A stretch of DNA of 64,000 nucleotides from Epiperipatus broadwayi (GCA_028023455.1 JAQFVV010012544.1:124001-188000), one strand, 5' to 3'; positions 10,933-22,441 are shown, numbered from the stretch's first letter. Made by a program: numbers and translations. Notes: generated by a model not told the origin, from the letters alone.

Positions 10933-10974
10933 TTACTAGACTAGTTTCTAGCTTGTGGCTTTAATCAATGAGAA
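10933..10974 (-). ncRNA. decayed hammerhead ribozyme, family H1
   Basis: Minus-strand order: TTCTCA, TTGATTA (core changed at two conserved bases), stem II AGC-CACAA-GCT, GAAA, palindromic ACTAGT ending in GTC, then TAGTAA. GAAA and stem III are intact; the first core box and stem I are damaged, so activity is unlikely. Confidence 0.6.
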
Positions 10975-11331
10975 GTCTTGGATCTGAGAGACCTGTACCT
11001 AGATCTTAGGATCTAATTCAACCCTGCAGTAGCCATCTTTTTATCTTATTAGCTAACTATAAAGCTTTGAGTCCAAAATGAAAACACAAAAATGTTTTCA
11101 ATTCCAGTTCATTAGCTTGTATATTTGTGTAGATCTAAACTCAGTTCAGAATTCATACTTTTTAATGTCTTTGCTTCTTCAATAATAACAGGCACCATAA
11201 TCCTATTGGCAGGATTGATATTAAACCATTAAACATCACATGATTAACATTCTTGATTCTTACACAAGCTGTTTACAGATAGGCTAAACTCTCCATACAG
11301 TAGCAACACTCAATGTTCTCAGATCCAAGGC

Positions 11332-11373
11332 TCCTCACTGACAAAAGTCACAAGCTATAAATTAGTCTTGGGA
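11332..11373 (+). ncRNA. decayed hammerhead ribozyme, family H1
   Basis: TCCTCA, CTGACAA (G8 changed), AGTCACAAGCT, TAAA instead of GAAA, TTAGTC, TTGGGA. Recognisable only by comparison with the copy at 32444. Confidence 0.5.
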
Positions 11374-11564
11374 TATTGGATAAATGAGAAATAGATAGAG
11401 ATTTCATGCTCACAAACTTCTTTGCACCCATTGATTACTCTGTCTTGCACTGGGTAGCACTAATATATGGAGTGTTTAGCTTCTGTGTAGACAGCTTGTG
11501 TAAGCATAAAGAATGGTTATCATGAAATGTTTATTGGTTTAAATGAATGTGATAATGTAATAAT

Positions 11565-12021
11565 GGCAAAAAAAAAAAAAAACAGAAATATATTTAATTA
11601 ATAGCAAAAAATATTTATTATACCCTATGATAATATTTATACAATAAAATATTTCCTTACAGAAAGAATCATTTTTTAAAATTAATACATTAAACTAATA
11701 AAATATTAATAAACTTTACAGATAAATATCTCTCTCCATAAAACAATCCTCAAAAATTTACAATACAAGCAATTATCATCACCCAAAGGTTCTCACTTTT
11801 ATCTAATCTGGTCTTTCTTTAAATATTATACATACAAAGAAAAATAATACATCTATATGTTTACATTGAGGCCACATGTAAGATATTATAGACTGTACAC
11901 AGTGAAACTAAGTTTGAAAAACAGTGTGGAAACACTTTTTATAGATTTATAAAGATAGCAAAAACATTATGCAAATAATGAATATAATATTAATAATATA
12001 TTAATAATATCTATGGTGGGG

Positions 12022-12098
<77 letters not shown>

Positions 12099-12570
12099 TA
12101 ACAATGTATTTTAAATTTAAATTGTAGAAGAGCTAATAATATATTATAAAGATAGACATTCCATCAGATGTTATAACATATGAAAATATGCACTATATTA
12201 AATTCCAGTCAAAGTAAATAATGAAAAATATAAATAGGCATTCAATCACTATGTGCAGGAAGTGCTGATAAATATGCAAGCCTTGCTGTTACTTATGGAG
12301 GGGCTGTATGCATACAAAAGTAATATACTTTTGACATAAAATTGCTCAAATAAATACAACTATCTGTACAAGGCAAAAATTTGATAATGATAATAAATAA
12401 ATAATTAAACAATTCACAAACACACATACAAATCATGCAATGCATCCATTTGATCTAGCACTTATTGTATGCCAACAAACCATGATTTCATCTTGATAAT
12501 ATTTAATTTTAGTGGTTATCTCAATTCTCACATACAACATTTATAACATTTTATTGAATATACATAAAAA
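11565..12570. other. AT-rich stretch, no gene; (TA)n at 12025-12096
   Basis: No coding or RNA-gene signal was recognised. A pure (TA)n run of about 36 units occupies 12025-12096. Confidence 0.6.
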
Positions 12571-14885
12571 TGACTGTTATATCCTGGAAACAATAATTCA
12601 TCTAGTTTAAAACAATAAGTATGAGAACTCTAAATAATACTAAAATAACATTCAAAATAAACATTTTTACTTGATATTTCTTATCCAATGATGTTCATCC
12701 ATGCATAGTATCATAGATATATTTTACAATATCATAAACAATAATAGTAATTAAATATAGAGCATAAATTGTAACATGATATCAATAATAATTTTAAGCT
12801 TATTATATATGTTAAGTATTTTATTTTACCATATCAGATTAGGGATTTAAGTTTTTTTATCTTATAATAAAAATAATCTCTTTTCCTTCAAGTTCTTTTG
12901 TATATTCCTTAAGAAAATACTGCATGAACAGTCTTTCCTTCAGCAGATAAAACATATGTATCATAATTAAGAGCAGTATTTTTTTTAGAATGATATTCAA
13001 ATTAAAGCACAAATTTGAGGAGATATGAGCAAATACAGATTATTAAGTAATACCAGTTTTTTGTAAAGTCCCATGAAAATTTCACGCATCTTAATAATAT
13101 TAAGTATGACATAAATTTAAATCATTTTTTTTTCTTTTAAAGTAAAGTAATATATTTTAAAAACATATAAGCACTTGAAAAATTATTCTAAATGAATAGG
13201 CAGATGAATTAAGAATAGATAGTTATGTCAATTCAAATTAAATGAATAAAGTCTTTTCTTCAAAGTAATGATCAGGTTGATAATTATGACTTTTCTTTTC
13301 TTTAAAATTATATAGACAATTCCAAATCATTGCAATTTCTTTTATTTTTAATACAGGTAATGTTCTAAGATAATTCATCATTACTATATGTTTAATCTGA
13401 CATAAATATAAAGAGTTTTACACATATTTCTGAAACAAATTAAGAGTGATTGTTTTCATAAATTATTAATCAATTATTCATCTTTAGATCAGAGTTTTAT
13501 CAAACATGTAATAAGTACTTCATTAATAAATAAGATTAATGTTAACAACAAAAAAATATTTAAAGTATCAAAAGCATTTATTCTAGCCAAAGTTCAAATT
13601 AACTAACATTTTAAAATAATGATAAAATAAATATATGCTTTCTAATAGTAAACAGGTTCAATTAATATACTTAAAAACATTAATTAAATTTTTATCTTCT
13701 ATCCACGATTTATTGCTTGATAAGCTGGTTAAAATATACTTTAGAATAGGACTACAATACATAACTTTTAACTCTTTTATTCAGACGTCTGAAATGATTA
13801 AAGAAAAATCAATTAAAAACTTTTAAACTAATTTAAAATAGTGAAACAAAATCCAATCAATAAAACCAATAATTAAAAATAATTTCAGTAATAATTTCAA
13901 TAATAATAATAATTATTTCATGGATTTTTATTTTTATATCAAAACATTTGTGTGTAAAGATTTTTACATTATTTATCATATGACACAGTTCAACAATTAC
14001 CATTTAAATATGGATGTGGGGGTTTAAATTATTAGCATAGTTTTAACCTTTAATTAATTAACCTAACATTGAACACTTTAATCCAGACTATATATTCACA
14101 TTAATTACCACATAATTAATTTTATTAGCTTTATTTAATTATTAAATAAATTATTTATTTGATTTCAATAAAAATTATTTATTCACTTTTTGATTCAATA
14201 CTTTTTACTCAAAATATATATATTTTACTTTATTCAAAAGCTTTTAATATTGTTATTATTTAATGTACTTTTTTATAAAGTATAACTGTCAATAATTCCT
14301 TTTAAATTTGCCAATTATTCAAACACATGTACCAACACTTACACATATATAGATATAACCATTATTTTAAAAGCAATAAAGCTAATTTTTTATCTATTTA
14401 AAACTTATTTAAATTAAAACATTTAAATTGAAACTTATTTTAAATAATCATATTTAAGCTCAACATCTTTAAACTCTGACTTAAATAACTCTTACATGAG
14501 ATAGCTTTTTATAAATCATTATTTTAAAACCATTTATTATAAAACTAAGATTCTAAAAAAAATTAAATAACCATATTTTTATACAGTAGAAAACAACTTT
14601 CTTAACTGCCTACAATTAAAATATAACAGATTTTAAACTAATTCTTATTTAGATTTAAAATATTACCTTGAGATTTTTAAACAAACATTAAACATTCTAA
14701 TTAATATTTCCATTATACAACAATTAGTTAATATGTTAATTAGATTAATTTAATCAATAAATTAAAACATTTAACTAATATTTTATAATTTAATAGAAAT
14801 TTATTTATTACAATAAAAAATTTTAAAGCATTACAACACATATATTTAACACACAGGGCCACATATATAGTTGCAATATATATAT
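12571..14885. repeat. 2-kb dispersed repeat, copy 2 (possible old LTR)
   Basis: Same orientation as 208-2210, diverged by eye by roughly a fifth. It begins TGTTATATCCTGG at 12574 against TGTTATACCCTGG in copy 1. It carries about 290 bp (13365-13660) absent from copy 1. Its right end is lost at or near the Penelope inverted duplication that starts at about 14888. Confidence 0.55.
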
Positions 14886-14887
14886 AT

Positions 14888-15745
14888 ATTATAATTGAAA
14901 TAATAAATTTAACGGTTTTCAAACTATTACAAACAATCCTTAAATCCGCAGAAGTACTTTCAGTTAATTTCTTAAACCTGCCTCAACTGCCATTAAACTC
15001 AAAAACAAAAGCAAACATCATCAATTCAAATTCCACTAATCTCCTATTTTAATGTTAGCAGCTTGTTGATTTATTAATTGCATTTTATTCCTGTTTATAA
15101 AAATTGCCTCTTTAATTTTTCTTTTACTATGGTTTCTGTCTTCATGAAGAATTTTCACATTTTTAAAATCAAATTTAAATTTATATTTACATGTTTTTTC
15201 ATGATCAAAGAAAACTGAAGGAGATATTAAATCACAATTACTTTTACTTTTACACGCTTATATAACAATTCATGCTCCTTCAATCTCTTCTTAATGCTGC
15301 ACCTAGATTCACCTATATATGATAGCATATAATCACAAAAAATTGATATATGACTTGTTATATAAGTGTGTAAAAAGTAAAAATAATGGTGATTTAATGT
15401 CTCCTTCAGTTTTCTTTGATCATGAAAAAACATGTAAATATAAATTTTAAATTTCATTTTGAAAATGTAAAAATTCTTTATGAAGACAGAAACCATAGTA
15501 GAAGAAAAATTAAAAAGGCAATTTTTATAAACAGGAATAAAATGCATTTAATAAATTGACAAGCTGCTAACATTAAAATACGAGATTCATGGAATTTGAA
15601 TTGATGATGTTTGCTTCTGCTTTTGTTTTTGAATTTAATGGCAGTTGAGGCAGGTTTAAGAAATTAACTGAAAGTACTTCTGTGGATTTAAGGATTGTTT
15701 GTAATAGTTTGTAATCCATTAAATTTATTATTTCAATTATAATTA
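14888..15745. mobile_element. Penelope-like 3' end, inverted duplication
   Basis: Arms 14888-15264 and 15355-15745 are inverted copies (landmarks CTTTCAGTTAATTTCTTAAACCTGCC, AAACCATAGTA, TTTTCATGATCAAAGAAAACTGAAGGAG and their complements) around a spacer of about 90 bp. Read on the minus strand, spacer plus left arm encode the GIY-YIG domain: YIGESRCSIKKRLKEHELLYKR, then after a frameshift SVFFDHEKTCKYKF and RKIKEAIFINRNKMQLINQQ. The right arm repeats only the C-terminal half on the plus strand. The sequence differs from the 8-kb element and represents a separate Penelope family. Neither arm is intact. Confidence 0.8.
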
Positions 15746-15749
15746 CAAT

Positions 15750-16163
15750 TTGTTTTTAATTAATGGGCATTTTATATATAGCTGAGTAGGACAGCATTAT
15801 ATACTATAAGCTGTGTCAATTAGAGAAATGAACTAAACATTTCTTCACATATGGCAAAATAAAAATAATGAGAAAAAAGGTTCTTTCAATCCATGATATA
15901 TATTTATTTCAAACTGAATATATATAATTTAGATAAAATAAAGTAATAATCATATTTCTATTCATAAAATTAATTTTGGGAAACTTAAACATTTACAAAA
16001 CTTCACATATTATTAACAGTAAAATGTGTAATTGTAAATAAATCACTTACATTTTTAATTCTTTGAATATTAGTAGAGGAGAGGATGTTAGAAACAAATA
16101 TTTATAGGTTTCTATGGATCAGGTAAAAAAAAATATGAATGAATTAATAATATTTAAATACAA

Positions 16164-16240
<77 letters not shown>
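15750..16240. other. AT-rich stretch; (TA)n at 16165-16250
   Basis: No gene is seen. The tract ends in a long pure TA run immediately left of the family B element. Confidence 0.7.
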
Positions 16241-16252
<12 letters not shown>

Positions 16253-16367
16253 AGCTAGATGTAATTAGAGGGGACTTATACCTATACTTTTAAACTTTCT
16301 TCAGTCATCCACTCCATCATATCCAGCCACCATACTTGAATATAAGTGTAAAAGATAAATGATCTCC

Positions 16368-16409
16368 AATATATGTATTTCATGCTGAACCAGCACTCAT
16401 CAGTTAGTC
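16368..16409 (-). ncRNA. hammerhead ribozyme, family B (core intact)
   Basis: Minus-strand order: stem I strand CTAA; core CTGATGA; stem II GTGCTG-GTT-CAGCAT (six pairs with one G-U); GAAA; stem III ATACATAT (self-complementary but for two C-A oppositions), giving cleavage site AUA; stem I partner TTGG. All conserved core bases are present. The short stem III would favour pairing between two copies rather than a single-molecule fold. This is the best-preserved family B ribozyme in the window. Confidence 0.75.
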
Positions 16410-16696
16410 CAGATCATCATTCCCCATACATATACATAATCAGTGCTTGGTTTATATTAAGATAGCAAATCTTCAAACTTTACTGGACAGTTATCCATCA
16501 TTTTCACTTTCTGACTCTTCAGCTTTCCATATCAGTGAAAATCTCATGATGGCAAGGTCAAAGCCCTTATTTGCCAATTTTGTGTATGACAACAAAATGA
16601 AGAAGATTGGTACCTGTCCATTAAAGATTGAAGATTTGATATCTTAATATAAAGCAAGCAATAATTATATATGTATATGGGAAATGATGAGGTGGG

Positions 16697-16739
16697 CCAA
16701 CTGATGAGTGCTGGTTCATAAATGAATAACATATTTTGG
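16697..16739 (+). ncRNA. hammerhead ribozyme relic, family B
   Basis: CCAA, CTGATGA, GTGCTGGTTCATAAATGAA, TAACATATT, TTGG. The first core box and stem I (CCAA with TTGG) are perfect; the 3' half of stem II and the GAAA box are decayed. Confidence 0.6.
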
Positions 16740-16859
16740 AGATCATTTACTTTTCCACATACATGTGTCTAACTGTGTTGGTTATATACAATGGAGTAGA
16801 TGACTAAAGGAAGTTTGAAAGTCTGGATTCAAATTCCCTCTATTTGAATGCATAAATAA

Positions 16860-17490
16860 AGAATGTATATAAAAAATGTTAAACAATATAGACATGAGTT
16901 TTTAATAATCAAATATATATTTATATACTCATAAATGTATATTATAAATTTATGTAATAAATTAATTAAAGCTAAATTTTATTGAAAAAACAACTATTTA
17001 ATAATTATTACAAAATTATAAGTTAGAATAAAAAAAAACCAGCAGATTATTAATTATTAGAAAAAAATAATAAAGAACAACAGATAAGTAATAATTACTA
17101 GATAATAAAAAAACAAGAACAAAGAAAGAAATTAAGCCATGATCAATGAGAAAATACATTTTCAGGTGAAACATGGAGATATATGAAATAAAGACATTAG
17201 AAGTGAATATTTAATATACATACCAAGATTATCATTTGGCTGATAAAATTTAAAAATCATATCAAAACATGAGAAAATAATCGCCATAGCAGTGATCTCT
17301 TAATGTAATAAGTCACAATCATTAATTGTTTATAAAAAATATGGCTTTCAAAGTACTTCTCAATAATATTTTAAAGACATCTACAATAAATATATACTTA
17401 CATATTTAGAAATGATGAAAACTATTTGCTAAGTCTACCATTAAGCAGTAACTTAAGTCTATACAATTTAGCTTTTTCAATAGTAATTTT
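16860..17490. other. AT-rich stretch, nothing recognised
   Basis: No coding frame, repeat-family match or RNA gene was seen. Confidence 0.5.
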
Positions 17491-17494
17491 TTTT

Positions 17495-18170
17495 AACAGA
17501 CTTTTGTCTGTTTTAGTACAAAATGTTTCCCCAAGATAATTGCAACTCGATTACAGAAAACTTTGGACTTTAACCAATCAAAAAAAACCTGGATTTAAAA
17601 GTGTTTCTAATAATACAATGGATTAATGAATTTATAGAAAGGACTATTGAATATGAGTTGAGGTTTTGCTTTGGATTTGTAGATTATGAAAATGCATTTG
17701 ATTGTATAAGTATTTCTTTAGTGATTGAAGCATTGGATTATCAAGGTATAGACCCAGGATATAGTCATATTCTAAAGAATATTTATAAAAGTTTAATAGC
17801 AACATATAAGTTATCATTGAGAATAGTGTAGTACAGAGTGATTTTATATCTAGAAATCTTTTTTAGAGAAGTGTGTAAGAACTAAATTGTGAATTCAAAT
17901 GGTCAGTTAATAAAGTAAAAATAAGTGAACATTATTTAAGATATTTACATTTTGTAGATGGTGTGTTTGTTTTTTTTTTTGTAAATAATAATTCAAAGCT
18001 TCAGAAAATATTGCAAAAGTTATCAGATGAAAGTAGGAAAGTAGGTCTAAAATCAAACATAAAAAAAAAACTAAAGTAATGTTCAATAGATATTCTTAAA
18101 AGATTAAAAGAAAGATTGATAATGATGAGTTAGAAGAAGATAACAACTACAAATACACCTGTATCTTTTT
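17495..18170 (+). mobile_element. RTE-clade LINE, reverse transcriptase part (5' piece of a split copy)
   Basis: Conceptual translation across frameshifts gives the RTE order: LLSVL-YKMFPKIIATRLQKTLDFNQ (about 17500-17575), STMD-like NNTMD, then FGFVDYENAFD (about 17670-17705, motif A region), EALDYQGIDPGYSHILKNIY, the active-site region FVDGVFVF at about 17955 (normally FADD, so catalytically dead), and LSDESRKVGLKSNIKKK. The 76-codon open stretch 17601-17831 is the only long uninterrupted part. It stops at about 18165 within the IDNDELEEDNNYK segment; the rest of the protein resumes at about 19415 after an unrelated insertion. Confidence 0.8.
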
Positions 18171-18705
18171 TTATGTGATAGACAGGTTCCACAGAAAACT
18201 CGCATTAAAAAAATTGCAAAAATAGACTCCTCATACTTTGAAAAATGTGGGATATGTTCAATACTTTTTGAAAATCACATAAAACCAAAGCAACAAGGTA
18301 AAATTACTTTAAAATTTGCATTAAAAAAATAAGGAAATAAAGTATGACTAATAAAAAATTTCAAATATTTGAAAAAAATTGATACATGACAAACTTTTTT
18401 TACTTTTTTTATTAACTATTTCATTTTATTCAAAAAAATGTTTTTATATGTAATTTATTTTATACATATTTTAATGATTATCACTATTTGACAATATGCA
18501 GTTCATTTGTGAATTGGTAAGACAGCAGATTTGTCACAAGAAGAAATATAATTAGCACCAACTTCAGTCTCATGCTGTGTTGATGGTTTTCTGTCAACAA
18601 TGTAATTAGTAATTAAACTTTGAGATAATGATACTAATTGTTTATGAAGCTTGTGATATGCAGACTGCTATGTTGAACTGTTAGAGAATGCACTTCCATA
18701 AGTGC

Positions 18706-18708
<3 letters not shown>

Positions 18709-18792
<84 letters not shown>
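18709..18792. repeat. (TA)n microsatellite
   Basis: A pure run of about 42 TA units within the insertion that splits the RTE element. Confidence 0.95.
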
Positions 18793-18795
<3 letters not shown>

Positions 18796-18821
18796 ACATT
18801 TCCATGAGTGTGTTAATAATG

Positions 18822-19031
18822 ATTAATGTTTACATTTTCTTTTATATACATAGATACATGGAAAAGCTTTTAGACAAAAAAAATTTACAAGTAAAAATAT
18901 TTAAAAACTTTTAAAGATACATTCTTTTTAAGTAGAAATTAAAATTTCTTAAATATTTTTACTTGTAACTTTTTTCTGTCCAAAAGTTTTTTCATGTATA
19001 TATGTATATAAAAGAAAATATAAACATACAC
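18822..19031. repeat. foldback repeat, ~90-bp arms
   Basis: The left arm holds TTTTCTTTTATATACATAGA, then a GGAAAAGCTTTTAGAC-type stretch, then ACAAGTAAAAATATTTAA; the right arm is its inverse with a few changes. The spacer is about 25-30 bp. A transcript would form a long hairpin. Confidence 0.8.
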
Positions 19032-19414
19032 ATACATAACAGAGACATACTAGCTCTCATTGGAATTTAGTTCATAATTCATATCATTAACAAAAAAATA
19101 ATTTTCCAATTGATTAGAAGTTGAAGACTTTCTCGAATCATTTTTGCTGTGAAACAAACAGATTCCACTTCTGTTTTACTATCTTTTTCTAAATCTTCTA
19201 TGGTATCAAATTTATTGCCAAACCTTTTCCAACAAGCATTTAAAGTATGTAAAATTTAATGCTTGTACATGAAACAAGGAAATCCTGATTTTAAGTGAAA
19301 TATGAATTTCTTTATCACATAAAAAAAACCCATAAAAATATATCAAGAGGAAACATGAATTGCATAACTTCAAAATTGCATTTAAAATATCTGCACAAAA
19401 AGAGACCCATGTGT

Positions 19415-20010
19415 ACTTTGGTCAGAGTAATTTAATCCTAAAATTAAACTCGATTAAGTGCTTTTGGAAGAAATAACTTAATAATAAAAGGAAATATATC
19501 TATGTTGTTGAAATGGAATGTTTTTAATAAATGTGTTTTACCAGTTCTTACTTATAGATCTGAGACTTGGAAATTTAACAGAAAAGCAATCTAGTGATTT
19601 CAGACCACTTAAAAAGTATGAAGAAATGCATTTTTGGAATAACAAAAAAATATCAAAAATAAAATACATTGTTAAAAGAACAAGCAGGTGTTAGTGACAT
19701 CTTTGAAAAAATTAAGAGACTGAAGTAAAGTTGATCTGGACATGTTTCAAGAATAGATAATAATAATAGATGGACAATTGAAATATTTACCTGGACTCCA
19801 AAAGATTGTAAAATACCAGAAACAAACAACATATGAAATGGATGGATAAAATAAAGGAATGTCAGGGAAAGAAAGGTGCAGAGTGATGTGGAAAAGATTG
19901 GCTAGAGATCAGATAATATGGATTGAACTTGGAGAGATTTTTATCCTGCAGGGAATTAACAATGATTGACAATGGTAATGATGATGTACTGTTTATGTCA
20001 ATACATTGAC
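19415..20010 (+). mobile_element. RTE-clade LINE, 3' part of the split copy
   Basis: Continuation of 17495-18170. Broken frames give KIKLD, then text matching GRNNLIIKGNM, NKCVLPVLTY-SETW (about 19520-19570), SLRSMKKCIFGITK-like (about 19610), VSDIFEKIKRLK-SGHV (about 19690-19745) and the RTE end text about 19900-19980, where TCCTGCAGGG precedes ATGATTGACAATGG. All frames are heavily damaged. Confidence 0.75.
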
Positions 20011-20019
20011 TTCTGTTGG

Positions 20020-20620
20020 AGATCTACCTTACACATGTAGAATAAATTTATTTGCTTTTGTTTAAATACAACTAGAAAATTTTACAAATATTATTAATTA
20101 GTGAAAACTTTAAAATGTATTAAAATATTTAAAAAGTTTAATTTATAGGCAAATATCGTCACAAGGTAGATTAAGTGTTACTCATTTTTAGCAGTCTTGT
20201 AAAAAATAACAAAATACTAAATATACAATTTTTAATTAATCCAGTGCTTCTAATAATATGTAATAATAGGTTGTTTTTATAAAAATTGAAAAACAAACAT
20301 ATATGTATTGATTTTATGATTATAAGATAAATGTTCAAATAAGAAGTAGTGTATTGATAAAACAGCATGATAAAGTTAAAATTACACATTACAAGAATCA
20401 TTATATTAATTAATATAACGAGTAAATATTGTAATAATAATGAGTTAAATAATTTGCCATATTGAATGCATTTTCACTGATATATGCATATGGAAGGAAG
20501 TTTGTGCTAACTGAAAATACAAATGCTAATAAATTCATTTTATATTTGCAAGGCAAATTTTTCAAAACAGTATGTTATATTAATTTAAACCTTGATGAAA
20601 GTTTATTATATATATATATA
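20020..20620. other. AT-rich stretch, nothing recognised
   Basis: No gene, structured RNA or repeat-family match was seen. Confidence 0.5.
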
Positions 20621-20622
20621 TA

Positions 20623-20714
20623 TTTGAAAACCAGGCACTCTTCACAAACCTGTGAGCTTAATTGTAAGTATAGAGGATTTGCTTGAAAATCTGAGTTCAA
20701 ATCCTCTATACTTA
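20623..20714. repeat. tRNA-like SINE head plus perfect 16-bp inverted repeat
   Basis: TAAGTATAGAGGATTT (20665-20680) and AAATCCTCTATACTTA (20699-20714) are perfect inverted copies 18 bp apart; the second includes a B-box-like GAGTTCAAATCC. The left part, read on the minus strand, is tRNA-like (AAGCTCACAGGTTTGTGAAGAGTGCCTGG) and matches 46276-46318 plus, and more loosely 57488-57525. Confidence 0.5.
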
Positions 20715-20763
20715 TATATATATATTTATGTATATAAATACTATATATGTACATGTATTTAAA

Positions 20764-20799
<36 letters not shown>

Positions 20800-20943
20800 T
20801 TTAAATACATGTACATTGTCTATACTAAATTTAAAAGCAATTATACAGGACATAAACTCAGACTTTCAGGCTCCCTACAGGAATTCACTCCATCTTATAC
20901 AAATGATACACATGACCACATACATACGAAAAAGATTAATGAT

Positions 20944-20989
20944 CCTCAATATATATATTTCATAATAAACCAGCACTCATCAATTTTTC
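20944..20989 (-). ncRNA. hammerhead relic, family B
   Basis: Minus strand: AAAAA, TTGATGA (C3 changed), GTGCTGGTTTATTAT, GAAA, an ATATATATA palindromic stem III, TTGAGG. Stem I is weak. Confidence 0.5.
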
Positions 20990-21419
20990 CAGATCATCTC
21001 CCACTCATATATTCAATAAGTGCTCAGTTTATATTAAGATAACAAATTTTCAATGTTTAATGGACAAACTATAATGTTCTCCACTCTCCAAGTCTTCAGT
21101 CCTCTATCATTGAAAATCCGAGGATAGAACTCCCAAAGCTCTTGTTGGTGACACTATTATTGTTATCCCTGCATTAATTTTAATTCATTCTGACTTCTCA
21201 CGTATAGAAACTTAATAGGTCCATTTAAATAAAGAAAAAAGGGAAATGCAGAATATATGCTGAATATGTAATAGTTAAAATACATGTATGTTGTCTATAC
21301 TAAATTTAATGTATTTTGACATGACTTGAACTCAGTCTTGCAAGCACCCTATAGCTTTCCACTCCATCTTATATAACAGATACCCATGACTACATATATG
21401 TAAAAAAGATAAATGATCC

Positions 21420-21465
21420 CCAGTATACATATTTCATGGTAAACCAGCACTCATCATTTGGATCA
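21420..21465 (-). ncRNA. hammerhead relic, family B
   Basis: Minus strand: CCAA, ATGATGA (C3 changed), GTGCTGGTTTACCAT, GAAA, TATGTATAC, TGGG. The core is damaged at one conserved base. Confidence 0.5.
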
Positions 21466-21913
21466 GATCACCATCTCCTGCTCATACATACAATCAGAGT
21501 TCTTTTATATTAAGATAACAAATTTTCAAAGTTTAATGGACAATTTTCAATATTCTCCACTTTCCAACTCTTCAGCTATCCATTTCTTTGAAAGTTTTAA
21601 ATATGGAACAGTCATAGTCCTTGTTGATACCAATATTATTGTCACACCTATGTTGATTTTTAACTCACTCTGACTCCTCACATATAGAATGTTAATACGT
21701 CCATTAAATATGCAGAAGAGGGATAGCAGACAGACAATTGACATCAACAAGGGCCTTGATGGTTTAATCCTTTGATTTTCAATGATATGGATTACTGAAG
21801 AGTTGGAAGATGGAAAAATTAAAGTTTGTCCATTAAAGTTTAAAGATTTGGTATTTTAATATAAACTGAGATCATATTGTATATATGTATTAGAGTTGAT
21901 GTTCTGGACCAAC

Positions 21914-21961
21914 TAATTATAATGTGTTGGTTCAGCATAATTATAATGTGTTGGTTCAGCA
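21914..21961 (+). repeat. 24-bp tandem duplication inside a family B ribozyme
   Basis: AATTATAATGTGTTGGTTCA followed by GCAT is present twice in a row (21914-21937, 21938-21961), duplicating the stem II region of a decayed family B hammerhead. Confidence 0.85.
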
Positions 21962-22399
21962 TGAAATACTATATTGAAAATCATTTATCTTTTACCCCAT
22001 ATGGAATCATGAGTATCAATTGTATAAGATGAAGTGCATTTTTGTAGAAATTTTGAAAGTCTGTGTCTAATGACATTAAATTTAGTATAGATAATATATA
22101 TGTATTTAAATATTACATATTCAGTCTGTATTCTGCCTATCCCCCTTCTATGTATTTAAATGGAAATACTAAGGTCCTATATGTAAGGGGTCAGAGTGAG
22201 TTAAAGCCACCATGGGTATGAAAATAATATTGTCATCAACAAGGGCTTTAACAGTTTCATTCTTGGATTTACAATAATATGGATAGCTGAAGAATTGGAG
22301 ATGGACAGATTGATGCTTATCCATTAAAGTTTAAAGATTTGCTATTGTAATATAAACTGAACACTGATTGTGTATAAGTGTAGGAGGTGGTAGTCTGGA

Positions 22400-22441
22400 C
22401 CAACTGGTAACTGCTGGTTTAGCATGAAATATGAATATTGG
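22400..22441 (+). ncRNA. hammerhead ribozyme relic, family B
   Basis: CCAA, CTGGTAA (two core changes), stem II TGCT-GGTTT-AGCA, GAAA, TATGAATA, TTGG. Stem I and GAAA are intact, the first core box is not. Confidence 0.6.

Larger units (their letters stand above)
10810..11530. mobile_element. ribozyme-family H1 cluster: minus unit joined to inverted plus unit
   Basis: Minus-strand text from about 11305 to 10810 is an H1 unit; the landmark CTCTCCATA(C/G)AGTAG at 10834 recurs at 11290, a period near 455 bp. From about 11310 the orientation flips and an H1 segment runs on the plus strand to 11515, ending with CTTGTGTAAGCATAAA and ATGTTTATTGGTTT, the inverse of 11216-11275. Each half has a decayed hammerhead (10933-10974 minus, 11332-11373 plus). 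The shared H1-H3 upstream module lies at about 11095-11160 on the minus strand. Confidence 0.75.
16255..16850. mobile_element. ribozyme-family B inverted pair
   Basis: A minus-sense unit (about 16255-16570) faces a plus-sense unit (about 16580-16850). Landmarks: GATCTCCAATATATG, AACCAGCACTCATCAGTT, TTATATTAAGATAGCAAATCTTCAA, and in inverse TGATGAGTGCTGGTTCA and GGAGATCATTTAC. The outer ends also match inversely (ACTTTYAAACTTYCTT). Each half carries a hammerhead motif (16368-16409, 16697-16739). Confidence 0.8.
18170..19415. mobile_element. ~1.25-kb insertion splitting the RTE LINE
   Basis: RTE coding text breaks after DNNYKYT and resumes with KIKLD at about 19428, so everything between is inserted. 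Near the edges an inverted motif is present (TTTTTTTATGTGATA at about 18166-18180 and TATCACATAAAAAAAA at 19314-19329). Inside are a tRNA-like segment (about 18500-18550), a (TA)n run (18709-18792) and a foldback pair: 18822-18915 is the inverse of 18940-19031. No transposase frame is seen, so it would be non-autonomous. Confidence 0.6.
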
